Assembly: GCA_036506155.1 (NCBI GenBank)
Contig: DASXSF010000138.1
Location: 51,849 to 115,848, forward strand
Length of the DNA: 64,000 bases
Direction of reading: 5' to 3'
Source of the DNA: DASXRA01 sp036506155
GTDB lineage: Bacteria; Actinomycetota; Actinomycetes; Mycobacteriales; Jatrophihabitantaceae
This document shows, in pieces, positions 50,586 to 58,712 of the stretch (the stretch's first letter is position 1; every line of letters begins with the position of its first letter). The notes below the pieces were generated by a model. That model ran no database searches, was not told the origin of the DNA, and saw only the letters and a list, made by a program, of their open reading frames with translations. The translations under genes were made by a program, and so were the position numbers.

Positions 50586-51599
50586 ATGCCGAATGGCGTC
50601 ATGAGCGGTCGCCGGGCGATCGCGCTCCTGACCATCGCAGGGCTGGCGGCGATCGGCGTTGCGGCCTGCGCATCCACCGGCGCGGACAGCAAGAAGCTCT
50701 CACTGGTTGCGTACTCGGTTCCCAAGCCCGCCTACGACGCATTGAGCGCGGCGTTCGAGAAGACGTCCCAAGGCAAGGGGGTCAGCTTTGCCGCCTCGTA
50801 CGGCGCGAGTGGAACGCAGAGCAAGGCCGTCGCGAACGGGCAGAGCGCCGATTACGTCGCGTTCTCGCTCGAGCCTGACCTGACCAAGCTCGTGCCCAAG
50901 TTCGTCGACCCGAACTGGAACAGTGGGCCGACCAAGGGCCTGGTCTCCGACTCGGTGGTCGTCATCGCGGTGCGCAAGGGCAATCCGAAGCACATCACCG
51001 GGTGGGACGACCTCGTCAAGCCCGGCGTCAAGATCGTCACGCCGGATCCCGGCTCGTCCGGCTCAGCGAAGTGGAACATCCTGGCCGCGTACACGCACGT
51101 CCTCGCCGACGGCGGAACGGATGCGCAGGCGCAGGACTACCTGAAGAAGTTCTTCGCCAACGTGGTGAGCAAGCCGTCCAGCGGGTCCAACGCGACGACG
51201 ACGTTCCTCAACGGTACGGGCGACGTCCTGATCTCCTACGAGAACGAGGCGATCACCGCCCGTCAGAAGGGTCAGTCGCTGGACTACATCGTGCCTGACG
51301 AATCGGTGCTGATCGAGAACCCCGCAGCGGTCACGAAGTCCGCGCCGCCCGCCGCGAAGGACTTCCTCGCGTTCGTCGAGAGCGAGGCAGGCCAGAAGAT
51401 CTTTGCCAGCCACGGTTACCGCCCCGTGCTCGCGAACGTGCAGCCGGGCACGGTGGAGGGTGCAAACGATCCGAGCAACCCGTTCCCGCAGGTAAAACAC
51501 CTGGTGACGATCGCCAGTCTCGGCGGCTGGAGCGCGGTGAACGCGAAGTACTTCGGTGACGGCGGCATCGTGCCGAAGATCGAGGGCACATCCGGGTGA
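50586..51599 (+). CDS. sbp: Sulfate-binding lipoprotein of ABC transporter
   Basis: About 337 residues. A signal peptide (SGRRAIALLTIAGLAAIGVAAC) ends in a lipobox Cys, so it is a membrane-tethered binding protein. LSLVAYSVPKPAYDALSAAF, SYGASGTQSKAVANGQSADYVAFS (in part), VTPDPGSSGSAKWNILAAY and YENEAITA are characteristic of Sbp/CysP sulfate (thiosulfate) proteins; the SGSAKWN block contacts the oxyanion. Start uncertain: ATGs at 50538, 50574, 50586 and 50601 are all in frame; 50586 has GAGAGGA 11 bases upstream. First gene of sbp-cysT-cysW-cysA. Confidence 0.92.
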   Translation: MPNGVMSGRRAIALLTIAGLAAIGVAACASTGADSKKLSLVAYSVPKPAYDALSAAFEKTSQGKGVSFAASYGASGTQSKAVANGQSADYVAFSLEPDLTKLVPKFVDPNWNSGPTKGLVSDSVVVIAVRKGNPKHITGWDDLVKPGVKIVTPDPGSSGSAKWNILAAYTHVLADGGTDAQAQDYLKKFFANVVSKPSSGSNATTTFLNGTGDVLISYENEAITARQKGQSLDYIVPDESVLIENPAAVTKSAPPAAKDFLAFVESEAGQKIFASHGYRPVLANVQPGTVEGANDPSNPFPQVKHLVTIASLGGWSAVNAKYFGDGGIVPKIEGTSG

Positions 51600-52408
51600 G
51601 CGCTCCATCCATCGGGGCGGCATCAACCGAGCGCGCCCGCCTCGGTGCCTGGTCAGGCGCCGGGCTCGGCCTCGGGGTGCTGTGGCTGAGCGTTCTGGTG
51701 CTGCTGCCACTCGCCGCTGTCGTTGCGAAGGGAATCGGGCCCGGGTTCTGGGACGCGATAACGAGTCCTGCGGCCCTGGCCGCGATCCGGCTCACCGTGG
51801 CCAGCGCGCTGATCGTCGCCGCCGTGAACGCCGTGCTGGGCACGCTGGTCGCCTGGGTGCTGGTGCGTGACTCGTTCTGGGGCAAGCGCGTCGTCGAGGC
51901 AGTGATCGACATCCCGTTCGCACTGCCCACAATCGTCGCCGGGTTGGTGCTGCTTGCGCTCTACGGCCAGCACAGCGCGATCGGCATCGACTGGTTCGCC
52001 ACCCGGCGCGGCGTACTCGTCGCGCTGCTGTTCGTCACGCTGCCGTTCGTGGTGCGCGCCGTGGAGCCCGTCCTGCTCGCCCTGGACCCCGAGGCGGAGG
52101 AGGCCGCCACCTCGCTCGGTGCGGGGCCGTTCACCGCGTTCCGGCGCATCGTGCTGCCGGCGATCGCGCCTGCGATCGCGTCCGGGGCGGCGCTGGCGTT
52201 CGGGCGGGCGATGGGCGAGTACGGATCCGTCCTGCTCATTTCGGGCGGACTGCCGAAGGCGTCGGTCGCTTCGCAGTACGTTTTCGGGCAGATCGAGGAC
52301 GACCGTTACGCGCAGGCGGCAGCGGTTTCCACAGTATTGCTGTTGATCAGCGTCGCCGTGCTCGCGGTGCTGGGTGAGGTGCAGCGACGGGCGGCCCGCC
52401 GTGGTTAG
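51596..52408 (+). CDS. cysT: Sulfate ABC transporter permease CysT
   Basis: A 270-residue permease with six TM segments. FALPTIVAGLVLLALYG and the EAA loop EEAATSLGAGPFTAFRRIVLPAIAP (in part), GRAMGEYGSVLLISGGLP are typical of CysT (CysU). It pairs with CysW to form the channel. GTG overlaps the sbp stop (GTGA). Confidence 0.95.
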   Translation: MSAPSIGAASTERARLGAWSGAGLGLGVLWLSVLVLLPLAAVVAKGIGPGFWDAITSPAALAAIRLTVASALIVAAVNAVLGTLVAWVLVRDSFWGKRVVEAVIDIPFALPTIVAGLVLLALYGQHSAIGIDWFATRRGVLVALLFVTLPFVVRAVEPVLLALDPEAEEAATSLGAGPFTAFRRIVLPAIAPAIASGAALAFGRAMGEYGSVLLISGGLPKASVASQYVFGQIEDDRYAQAAAVSTVLLLISVAVLAVLGEVQRRAARRG

Positions 52409-53273
52409 CACGATCACCGACACGCCGCCGGTCGTCGCCCCGCCAGCCGCGGGGACGCGCGTCGCCCGGCCGCGGCGGCGCCGGTTCGTCCGGTATCTAC
52501 TGCGATTCGTCGCCGTCGCGTACGTCGCGGCGCTGGTGGCGATGCCGGTGGTGGTGGTTGCCTGGCGCGTCGTCGACCAGGGCTGGTCCGTCTTCTGGGA
52601 TGCGATCACGGCGCCCGATGCGATACACGCCTACCAGGTGACCGCACAGGTTGTCGGGTTCGCCGTGGTGATCAACGCGATCTTCGGCGTCGGGATGGCG
52701 ATCCTGCTGGCGCGCTACCGGTTCCCCGGGCGGTCGTTCCTGAACGTCCTGATCGACGTGCCGATCTCGATCTCACCGATCATCGTCGGGCTGGCCCTGG
52801 TGCTCGCGTTCGGATGGACGACCGGGTGGCTCGGCTCGGCGCTGCAGAGCGCGGGCATCCAGGTGATCTTCTCGATGCCCGGCATGGTGCTGGCGACGAC
52901 ATTCGTGTCGCTGCCCCTGGTCCTGCGTGAGGTGCTGCCTGTGCTGGAGGAGGAGGGCATCGAACAGGAGCAGGCCGCCCGCTCACTCGGGGCCAACGCG
53001 GTGCAGCGGCTGCGGCGGATCACCTTGCCGACGATCCGGTGGGCACTCGCGTACGGGGTGGTGCTGACGCTCGCCCGGTCGCTGGGCGAGTTCGGCGCGG
53101 TGCGCGTCGTATCCGGCGACGTGACCGGGCAAACGCAGACGCTGACGCTCGTCGTGGACCAGCGGGCCGAACAGTTCGAACCCGGTGCGTACCAGTTGTC
53201 CGTGCTGCTCATCGCGATGTCGGCGATCTGCATCGTGGCCATTTCGCTGATACGGCCTAGAGAGGAACGCTGA
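52401..53273 (+). CDS. cysW: Sulfate ABC transporter permease CysW
   Basis: A 290-residue permease. An Arg-rich cytoplasmic N-terminus (ARPRRRRFVRYLLR) precedes six TM segments. DVPISISPIIVGLALVLAFG and EQEQAARSLGANAVQRLRRITLPTIRW (EAA loop, in part) and ARSLGEFGAVRVVSGDVTGQTQTLTL (in part) are diagnostic of CysW. GTG at 52401 overlaps cysT by 8 bases; its stop overlaps cysA by one base. Confidence 0.95.
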   Translation: MVSTITDTPPVVAPPAAGTRVARPRRRRFVRYLLRFVAVAYVAALVAMPVVVVAWRVVDQGWSVFWDAITAPDAIHAYQVTAQVVGFAVVINAIFGVGMAILLARYRFPGRSFLNVLIDVPISISPIIVGLALVLAFGWTTGWLGSALQSAGIQVIFSMPGMVLATTFVSLPLVLREVLPVLEEEGIEQEQAARSLGANAVQRLRRITLPTIRWALAYGVVLTLARSLGEFGAVRVVSGDVTGQTQTLTLVVDQRAEQFEPGAYQLSVLLIAMSAICIVAISLIRPREER

Positions 53274-54232
53274 TGGGGATTGCCGCGCACAACATCTGCA
53301 AGCGGTTCGGCTCCTTCGTCGCGCTCGACAACGTCGATCTGGACGTCGAGACGGGCCGGCTCACGGCGCTGCTCGGGCCGTCCGGCGGTGGCAAGTCGAC
53401 GTTGCTGCGCATCATCGGCGGGCTCGAGGACCCGGACGCAGGAAGCGTCCACATCGACGGTATGGAAGCCACGAACATCCCTGCACAGCGGCGCGACGTC
53501 GGGTTCGTCTTTCAGCATTACGCCGCGTTCAAGCACCTCACGGTGTTCCGGAACGTCGCGTTCGGGCTGGAGATCCGCCGCCGCCCCAAGCCGGAGATTC
53601 GGCGCCGGGTCCATGAACTGCTGGAGTTGGTGCACCTGGACCAGTTCGCCGACCGGCTGCCGTCGCAGCTGTCCGGCGGGCAGCGCCAGCGGATGGCACT
53701 CGCGCGGGCCCTGGCTGTCGAGCCGAAGGTGCTGTTGCTGGACGAGCCGTTCGGCGCGCTCGACACCAAGGTGCGCAAGGAACTGCGCGACTGGCTGCGC
53801 CGGCTACACGACGAGGTACATGTCACGACCGTGTTCGTCACCCACGACCAGGAGGAGGCGCTCGAGGTAGCCGACGAGATCGTCGTGATTAACAACGGGC
53901 GAGTCGAGCAGACCGGTTCGCCGAACGACCTGTACGACCACCCGGCCAACGACTTCGTGATGGGCTTCCTCGGACCGGTCACCCGGCTGGGGGAGCGCCT
54001 CGTGCGGCCGCACGACATCGAGGTACTCGCCGCCGAGACTGCGGGCGCGGTGCCCGGCGAGGTAGTGCGGCTGGTGCGCATCGGCTTCGAGGTGCGTGCC
54101 GAACTGCGCGCGGGCGGCAGCGACCCGTGGGTACAGCTCACCCGCGGTCAGGCGGACTCGCTCGACCTGGAGCCCGGTCGCGCTGTGTGGCTGCGCCCGG
54201 CCCACCACGCCTCGACGCTCGCGGCATCCTAG
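53273..54232 (+). CDS. cysA: Sulfate ABC transporter ATPase CysA
   Basis: A 319-residue ATPase. Walker A GPSGGGKS (35-42), Q-loop FQHYAAFKHLTV (the HYALF-type block of CysA), LSGGQRQRMALARAL, LLLDEPFGALD and FVTHDQEEALEVAD. The C-terminal part has VRPHDIEVL, a TOBE-like regulatory domain shorter than in enteric CysA. It powers sulfate/thiosulfate uptake. Stop lies 64 bases before the Rrf2 gene. Confidence 0.95.
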   Translation: MGIAAHNICKRFGSFVALDNVDLDVETGRLTALLGPSGGGKSTLLRIIGGLEDPDAGSVHIDGMEATNIPAQRRDVGFVFQHYAAFKHLTVFRNVAFGLEIRRRPKPEIRRRVHELLELVHLDQFADRLPSQLSGGQRQRMALARALAVEPKVLLLDEPFGALDTKVRKELRDWLRRLHDEVHVTTVFVTHDQEEALEVADEIVVINNGRVEQTGSPNDLYDHPANDFVMGFLGPVTRLGERLVRPHDIEVLAAETAGAVPGEVVRLVRIGFEVRAELRAGGSDPWVQLTRGQADSLDLEPGRAVWLRPAHHASTLAAS

Positions 54233-54233
54233 C

Positions 54234-54255
54234 GACGAGCGCTCGCGCGACGAGG
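54234..54255. repeat. 22-base dispersed repeat between cysA and rrf2
   Basis: GACGAGCGCTCGCGCGACGA... matches the truB copy at 20 of 22 bases. It contains the self-complementary GAGCGCTC. Confidence 0.45.
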
Positions 54256-54267
54256 TCGTCGCTACGT

Positions 54268-54281
54268 TTCCCTACGGGGAA
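54268..54281. promoter_or_regulatory. Possible Rrf2 autoregulatory palindrome
   Basis: TTCCC-TACG-GGGAA, perfect 5-base arms, three bases upstream of a TGC-GAAGAT extended -10 (54282-54290). Position fits autorepression. Confidence 0.35.
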
Positions 54282-54290
54282 TGCGAAGAT
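54282..54290 (+). promoter_or_regulatory. Extended -10 before rrf2
   Basis: TGC-GAAGAT ends six bases before GTG 54297; no SD, so the mRNA is probably leaderless. Confidence 0.4.
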
Positions 54291-54296
54291 CCGTGC

Positions 54297-54752
54297 GTGG
54301 AGATCTCGGCGAAGACCGACTACGCGGTACGGGCCCTGCTCGAGCTGGCGGCGCGAGCCCCCGACCTCGTCAAGATCGAGGTGATCATCGGCGAACAACG
54401 GCTGCCCCGCAAGTTCGTCGAGGCGATTCTGGGGGAGCTGCGCCGAGCCGGCCTGGTGCGCAGCCAGCGCGGTGCGGAGGGCGGGTACGCGCTCGCCCAG
54501 CCGCCGAGCGAGATCACGCTGGGCCAGGTGATCCGTGCGGTCGACGGGCCGCTCGCCGAGGTGCGCGGGCTGCGGCCGCACGAGACGACCTATACCGGCG
54601 TCGCCGAGCAGTTGCCGTATGTCTGGGTTGCGGTACGTGCCGCGCTACGCCGGGTGCTGGACGAGACGACGCTGCAACAGGTGCTGACCGGTAAGTTGCC
54701 GGCCCACGTCCGGCGCATGGTGGAGGCGCCGGACGCTTGGCTGCCCCGCTGA
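54297..54752 (+). CDS. Rrf2 family regulator lacking cysteines, probable sulfur regulator
   Basis: A 151-residue Rrf2 protein. EISAKTDYAVRALLELAA is the family N-terminus, LPRKFVEAILGELRRAGLVRSQRGAEGGYALA (in part) the winged HTH, ITLGQVIRAVDGPLAEVRG the signature after the wing. There is no Cys anywhere, so it cannot hold the 2Fe-2S cluster of IscR/NsrR/RsrR types. It resembles CymR-like members that act in sulfur control, in keeping with the sulfate operon directly upstream. Leaderless GTG; the MFS start overlaps its end. Confidence 0.9.
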   Translation: MEISAKTDYAVRALLELAARAPDLVKIEVIIGEQRLPRKFVEAILGELRRAGLVRSQRGAEGGYALAQPPSEITLGQVIRAVDGPLAEVRGLRPHETTYTGVAEQLPYVWVAVRAALRRVLDETTLQQVLTGKLPAHVRRMVEAPDAWLPR

Positions 54753-55966
54753 GTCAGGTGTTCGCCGGGCTGAAGCGGCTGCCGGCCGAGGTGACGGCAC
54801 TTGCGGCTGTCGCGTTCATGGTGGCCCTGGGATTCGGCGTGGTGGCGCCGGCGATCCCGCTGTTCGCGCGCCACTTCGGGGTCAGCAAGACCGAGGCGAG
54901 CGCCGTGATCAGCACGTTCGCCGCGGCGCGGCTGCTGACCGCCCCGTTCGCCGGGCGGCTGGTGAACGCGTTCGGGGAGCGGACGATGCTGGCCACCGGC
55001 ATCGGCATCGTCGGCGTCTCCAGCCTGCTCGCCGGCCTGTCCGCCGATTATTGGCAGTTGCTGGTGCTACGTGGCGTCGGCGGCGTCGGTTCGATCATGT
55101 TCAGCGTCAGCGCGTCCAGCCTGCTCATTCGCGTGACGCCGCCGCATCTGCGTGGCCGGGCGCAGGGGGTGTTCGCGGGCGGCTTTCTCATCGGCTCTAT
55201 CGCCGGTCCGGTGCTGGGCTTCGTCGCGCTGTGGTCGCTGCGGGCGCCCTTCTTCCTGTACGCCGCGACGTTGGCTGCCGCGGGTGCGATCGCTTGGGGC
55301 GCGCTGCGGCACAGCGAGCTTGCCGCACGGCCTGTGCCCGGTGGCGTGAGCCTGTCGCTTCGTGCGGCGCTGCGTCAGCGCGCTTACCGCGCGACCCTGC
55401 TCACGAACCTCGCCGAGGACTGGGCCATTGTCGGCGCGCGTTCGGCAATGGTGCCTCTGTTCGTGGCCGATCGGCTGGCGTTGAGCTCGACCTGGACGTA
55501 CGTCGGGTTCTTCGCGCTCAGCGCGGTCAGCGGCGTGCTGCTGATGCCGTTCGGAAAGCGGGCCGACACCACCGGACGGCGGCCGGTCCTGCTCATCGGG
55601 CTGGTGCTTGGCGTGGCCGGGCTCGCCTGTCTGCCGCTGGTTGCGGGCGCCGCAGGGCTCGTCGCCGTCATGGCTTTGCTCGGGGTGTCCGGTGCCGCAT
55701 TGTCCGTGGCGTCCGGCGCGATGCTCGGCGATGTCGTCGGTGGCCGAGGTGGCACGGTGGTGGCCGTCTACCAGATGGCAGGCGATCTCGGCACGGTGAT
55801 AGGGCCGGTCGTCGCGGGCTGGCTCGCGGACGCCCACGGCTACGGCGCGGCGTTCGGGGTGGCCGCCGCCGTGGTGGCGGTGCCGATCCCGGCGGTGCTG
55901 GCCGCGCCGGAGACTGCTCATCTGGGGGCATCATCGGAGGATGCCGCTCGAACTGGTACTCGGTGA
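54737..55966 (+). CDS. Major facilitator superfamily transporter (12 TM)
   Basis: A 409-residue MFS protein of the DHA1-like type: GFGVVAPAIPLFARHFGVSKTEASAV (in part), APFAGRLVNAFGERTML (motif A region) and MLGDVVGGRGGTVVAVYQMAGDLGTVIGPV (in part). Twelve hydrophobic segments. The TTG at 54737 overlaps rrf2 by 16 bases; a GTG at 54758 is an alternative. Linked to the Rrf2/sulfate unit by overlap, so it may export a sulfur compound or drug; no direct evidence. It overlaps the macrodomain gene by 26 bases. Confidence 0.88.
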   Translation: MAAPLSQVFAGLKRLPAEVTALAAVAFMVALGFGVVAPAIPLFARHFGVSKTEASAVISTFAAARLLTAPFAGRLVNAFGERTMLATGIGIVGVSSLLAGLSADYWQLLVLRGVGGVGSIMFSVSASSLLIRVTPPHLRGRAQGVFAGGFLIGSIAGPVLGFVALWSLRAPFFLYAATLAAAGAIAWGALRHSELAARPVPGGVSLSLRAALRQRAYRATLLTNLAEDWAIVGARSAMVPLFVADRLALSSTWTYVGFFALSAVSGVLLMPFGKRADTTGRRPVLLIGLVLGVAGLACLPLVAGAAGLVAVMALLGVSGAALSVASGAMLGDVVGGRGGTVVAVYQMAGDLGTVIGPVVAGWLADAHGYGAAFGVAAAVVAVPIPAVLAAPETAHLGASSEDAARTGTR

Positions 55967-56441
55967 CATAACCGAGCAGCACGTCGACGCGATCGTCAAC
56001 GCTGCCAACTCGTCGCTGATGGGCGGTGGTGGTGTCGACGGCGCGATCCACCGCCGCGGCGGCCCGGACATCCTGGTCGAGTGCCGGTCCCTGCGCGCCG
56101 GGCAGTACCGTGACGGGCTGCCGGTCGGCCAGGCCGTCGCTACCACGGCGGGGCGGCTGCCGGCGCGCTGGGTGATCCACACGGTCGGACCGGTCTACTC
56201 GAAACGGGCGGACCGGAGCGAGGCTCTTCGCTCCTGCTATGGCGCGTCCTTGCGGGTGGCCGCGGCGGTGGGCGCCGGATCGGTGGCGTTCCCGCTGATC
56301 TCATCGGGCATCTACGGCTGGCCCGTCGAAGACGCGCTGCGCCAGGCGTTGACCGTGCTGCGCGACACCGACCAAGAGGTGCGCCTCGTCCTGTGGCAGG
56401 AGTCGACGCTCCGTGCCGCCGAGCGGCTGATGCAAGGATGA
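55941..56441 (+). CDS. Macrodomain (ADP-ribose-binding) protein, MacroD type
   Basis: A 166-residue stand-alone macrodomain. LVLGDITEQHVDAIVNAANSSLMGGGGVDGAIHRRGG (in part) holds the ADP-ribose site: the Asn of NAANSS and the GGGGVDGAIH loop. GLPVGQAVATTAGRLPARWVIHTVGP (in part) and SSGIYGWP complete it. MacroD proteins remove ADP-ribose from acidic residues or hydrolyse O-acetyl-ADP-ribose. ATG at 55941 has TCGGAGG directly before it, inside the MFS gene. Confidence 0.93.
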   Translation: MPLELVLGDITEQHVDAIVNAANSSLMGGGGVDGAIHRRGGPDILVECRSLRAGQYRDGLPVGQAVATTAGRLPARWVIHTVGPVYSKRADRSEALRSCYGASLRVAAAVGAGSVAFPLISSGIYGWPVEDALRQALTVLRDTDQEVRLVLWQESTLRAAERLMQG

Positions 56442-56445
56442 TCGG

Positions 56446-56970
56446 ATGATCAGCTTCGAGTTCGAGGGCCTGCGCCCGAAGATCGCCGGAGATGCGTTCA
56501 TCGCCGAGACGGCGACGCTCATCGGCGACGTGACGGTCGAGGCGGGCGCGTCGGTCTGGTACGGCGCGGTGCTGCGCGGCGACTGCGGCCCGATCGTCGT
56601 CCGCAAGCGGGCGAACGTGCAGGACGGCGCAGTGGTGCACTGCCCGCCGGGCGTCACGACGGAGATCGGCCCCGGCGTGACGGTGGCACACCAGTGCGTG
56701 GTGCACGGCGCGGTCCTCGACGAGGAATGTCTTGTCGGCAATGGGGCGATCGTTCTGGACGGCGCGCGCATCGGGCCCCGCGCAATGGTGGCCGCACACG
56801 CGCTCGTTACGCCCGGCACGCAGATCCCGGGCGGCGTGCTGGCACTCGGCGCGCCGGCGACCGTGCGGGAGCCGCTCTCAGGAACGGCGGCCGGCTGGGT
56901 CAGGGAAAACCCCGCCTACTACGCGGAACTTGCACAGCGGCATCGTCGTGGGCTCGTGGCGGTGGAGTAG
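56446..56970 (+). CDS. Gamma-class carbonic anhydrase-like protein
   Basis: A 174-residue left-handed beta-helix protein. The hexapeptide-repeat strands (TLIGDVTVEAGASVWYGAVLRGD, in part) and three potential zinc-ligand His in GAVVHC and VAHQCVVHGA match gamma carbonic anhydrases (YrdA/PaaY type). It may hydrate CO2 or be an acyl-CoA-related enzyme; many members lack tested activity. AAGGA SD before ATG 56446, five bases after the macrodomain gene. Confidence 0.9.
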   Translation: MISFEFEGLRPKIAGDAFIAETATLIGDVTVEAGASVWYGAVLRGDCGPIVVRKRANVQDGAVVHCPPGVTTEIGPGVTVAHQCVVHGAVLDEECLVGNGAIVLDGARIGPRAMVAAHALVTPGTQIPGGVLALGAPATVREPLSGTAAGWVRENPAYYAELAQRHRRGLVAVE

Positions 56971-56972
56971 GC

Positions 56973-57389
56973 GTGTCACGCGTCGAGTTCTCCGACAGCA
57001 CAGCCGACGTCGACTGGGCAGCGTTGAAGGCCGCGCTGGCCGCCGATTCGTTCGACAACGGGCGTACCCCGCAGGAGTATCGGATCTCGCACGAGCAGTC
57101 GTTCGCCGTCGTATTCGCGCGTAGTGAGGGCAGCTTCGTCGGCAACGGCCGCGTCCTCAGCGACGGCGTCTGCAACGCCTACATCGTCGATATCTGGACC
57201 GCGACGCCGCACCGCCGGACCGGCATCGGCAGCGAGATCGTGCGGCGGCTGCTGGCCAGCGTGCCGGGGCAGCACGCGGCCCTGTTCACCGACGACATGC
57301 AGGCGTTCTACCGGACCCTGGGCTTCGAGGTGCAACCGGACGGGATGAGCCTGGTCGTCGGATCCTGGCTGAATCGCGAGCACCCCTAG
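56973..57389 (+). CDS. GNAT family N-acetyltransferase
   Basis: A 138-residue GNAT: FSDSTADVDWAALKAALAADSFDNGRTPQEYRISHEQSFA (in part), strand 4 NAYIVDIWTATPHRRTGIGSEIVRRLL (in part; RRTGIG acetyl-CoA loop) and ALFTDDMQAFYRTLGFEVQPDGM. This type is common in actinobacteria and in B. subtilis YitI-like proteins. Acceptor unknown. GTG start two bases after the carbonic anhydrase gene. Confidence 0.85.
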   Translation: MSRVEFSDSTADVDWAALKAALAADSFDNGRTPQEYRISHEQSFAVVFARSEGSFVGNGRVLSDGVCNAYIVDIWTATPHRRTGIGSEIVRRLLASVPGQHAALFTDDMQAFYRTLGFEVQPDGMSLVVGSWLNREHP

Positions 57390-57392
57390 GAT
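57387..57392 (+). promoter_or_regulatory. -10 formed by a stop codon, before the M16 gene
   Basis: TAGGAT starts with the TAG stop of the GNAT gene and ends six bases before ATG 57399; no SD. Confidence 0.45.
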
Positions 57393-57398
57393 TGCCGG

Positions 57399-58712
57399 AT
57401 GATCCACCGCGCCACGACCCGCGCCGTCGACACGTCCGGCGGCGGACGCCTCGCCACCACCGTGCTGCCCGGGGGGCTGCGGGTCGTCACCGAGGCGATG
57501 CCCGGCGTGCGCAGTGTGAGCTTCGGAGTGTGGGTGCCGGTGGGCAGCCGGGACGAGTCGACGGCGATCGCGGGCGCCAGCCACTTCCTGGAACACCTCC
57601 TCTTCAAGGGCACGACGACGCGCTCCGCGCTGGACATCGCCAAGGCAATGGATGCCGTGGGCGGCGAGTTCAACGCGTTCACCGAGAAGGAACACACCTG
57701 CTACTACGCGACGGTGCTCGATCGTGACCTGCCACTTGCCATCGACATCGTCACGGATGTCGTGCTCAACGCGACGGTCACGGTGCAGAACGTCGACGTC
57801 GAGCGCAGCGTCATCCTCGAAGAGATCGCGATGCGCGACGACGACCCGGCTGACCGGGTGCACGACGAGTTCGCGACGGCGCTGTTCGGCGACACCCCGC
57901 TCGGGCGGTCGATCCTCGGCACCATCGACTCGATCAGCGCGCTGACCCGTCGGCAGGTCGCCGGCTACTACCGGCGCCGTTACCGTGCCGAGGGCATGGT
58001 CGTCGCCGCCGCGGGCAACGTCGAACATGCGGCAGTGGTCCGGCAGGTGCGCAGGGCGTTCGAGCAGCACGTCGATGCGGCGGCCGACCCGGTGCCGCCA
58101 CGGTCCGGGCGCGCCCGGACCGGCGCTCCGGTGGAACCGGCTCGCGTCGTCTCCGACGAGACCGAGTTGGCCAACGTCGTGGTGGGCATGTACGGCGTGT
58201 CCCGGCACGACGAGCGACGCTGGGCGCTGGGCGTGCTGTCCGCTGCGCTCGGCGGGGGAATGAGCTCGCGGCTGTTCCAGAGCATCCGCGAGGTACGCGG
58301 GCTGGCGTACTCGGTCTACACGTTCGGCAGCAGCTACGCGGACACCGGGCTCTTCGGCGTATACGCGGGATGCCAGCCCGGCAAGGCCGACGAAGTGCTC
58401 GACCTGATCAGCAGCGAACTCGACCGGGTCGCCGAGGGCGGGATCACCGAGGCCGAGGTGCGCCGTGGCAAGGGCCAGATGTCCGGCGGCATCGTGCTCG
58501 GGCTGGAGGACTCGGCATCGCGCATGACGCGGATCGGAAAGAGCGAGCTGGTTTACGGCGACGTGCTGGCCGTGGACGAGCTGCTCAGCCGTATCGATGC
58601 AGTGACCCGCAAGGACGTGCTCGAAGTGGCCCGGTACCTTCTGCACCAACCCCGCTGCCTCACGGTGGTGGGCCCGTTCGACGAGCATGCTTTCGATGGG
58701 GCCGTCGCATGA
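57399..58712 (+). CDS. M16 family zinc metallopeptidase (PepR-like)
   Basis: A 437-residue M16B peptidase. The inverted zinc motif HFLEH (H62, E65, H66) and the third ligand Glu in the following VILEEIAMRDDDP block are present. GGEFNAFTEKEHTCYY is family-typical; the second half (SRLFQSIREVRGLAYSVYTF, in part) is the inactive partner domain with the R/Y pair. Cytoplasmic, no signal peptide; degrades peptides. In mycobacteria the homologue follows pnp; here the sulfate operon and several genes intervene. Overlaps dapB by ATGA. Confidence 0.93.
   Translation: MIHRATTRAVDTSGGGRLATTVLPGGLRVVTEAMPGVRSVSFGVWVPVGSRDESTAIAGASHFLEHLLFKGTTTRSALDIAKAMDAVGGEFNAFTEKEHTCYYATVLDRDLPLAIDIVTDVVLNATVTVQNVDVERSVILEEIAMRDDDPADRVHDEFATALFGDTPLGRSILGTIDSISALTRRQVAGYYRRRYRAEGMVVAAAGNVEHAAVVRQVRRAFEQHVDAAADPVPPRSGRARTGAPVEPARVVSDETELANVVVGMYGVSRHDERRWALGVLSAALGGGMSSRLFQSIREVRGLAYSVYTFGSSYADTGLFGVYAGCQPGKADEVLDLISSELDRVAEGGITEAEVRRGKGQMSGGIVLGLEDSASRMTRIGKSELVYGDVLAVDELLSRIDAVTRKDVLEVARYLLHQPRCLTVVGPFDEHAFDGAVA

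Noticed and set aside
53170..53185. GTTCGAAC resembling a tRNA T-loop
   Set aside because: It lies inside cysW coding sequence and no cloverleaf can be drawn around it; no tRNA gene was found anywhere in the window.
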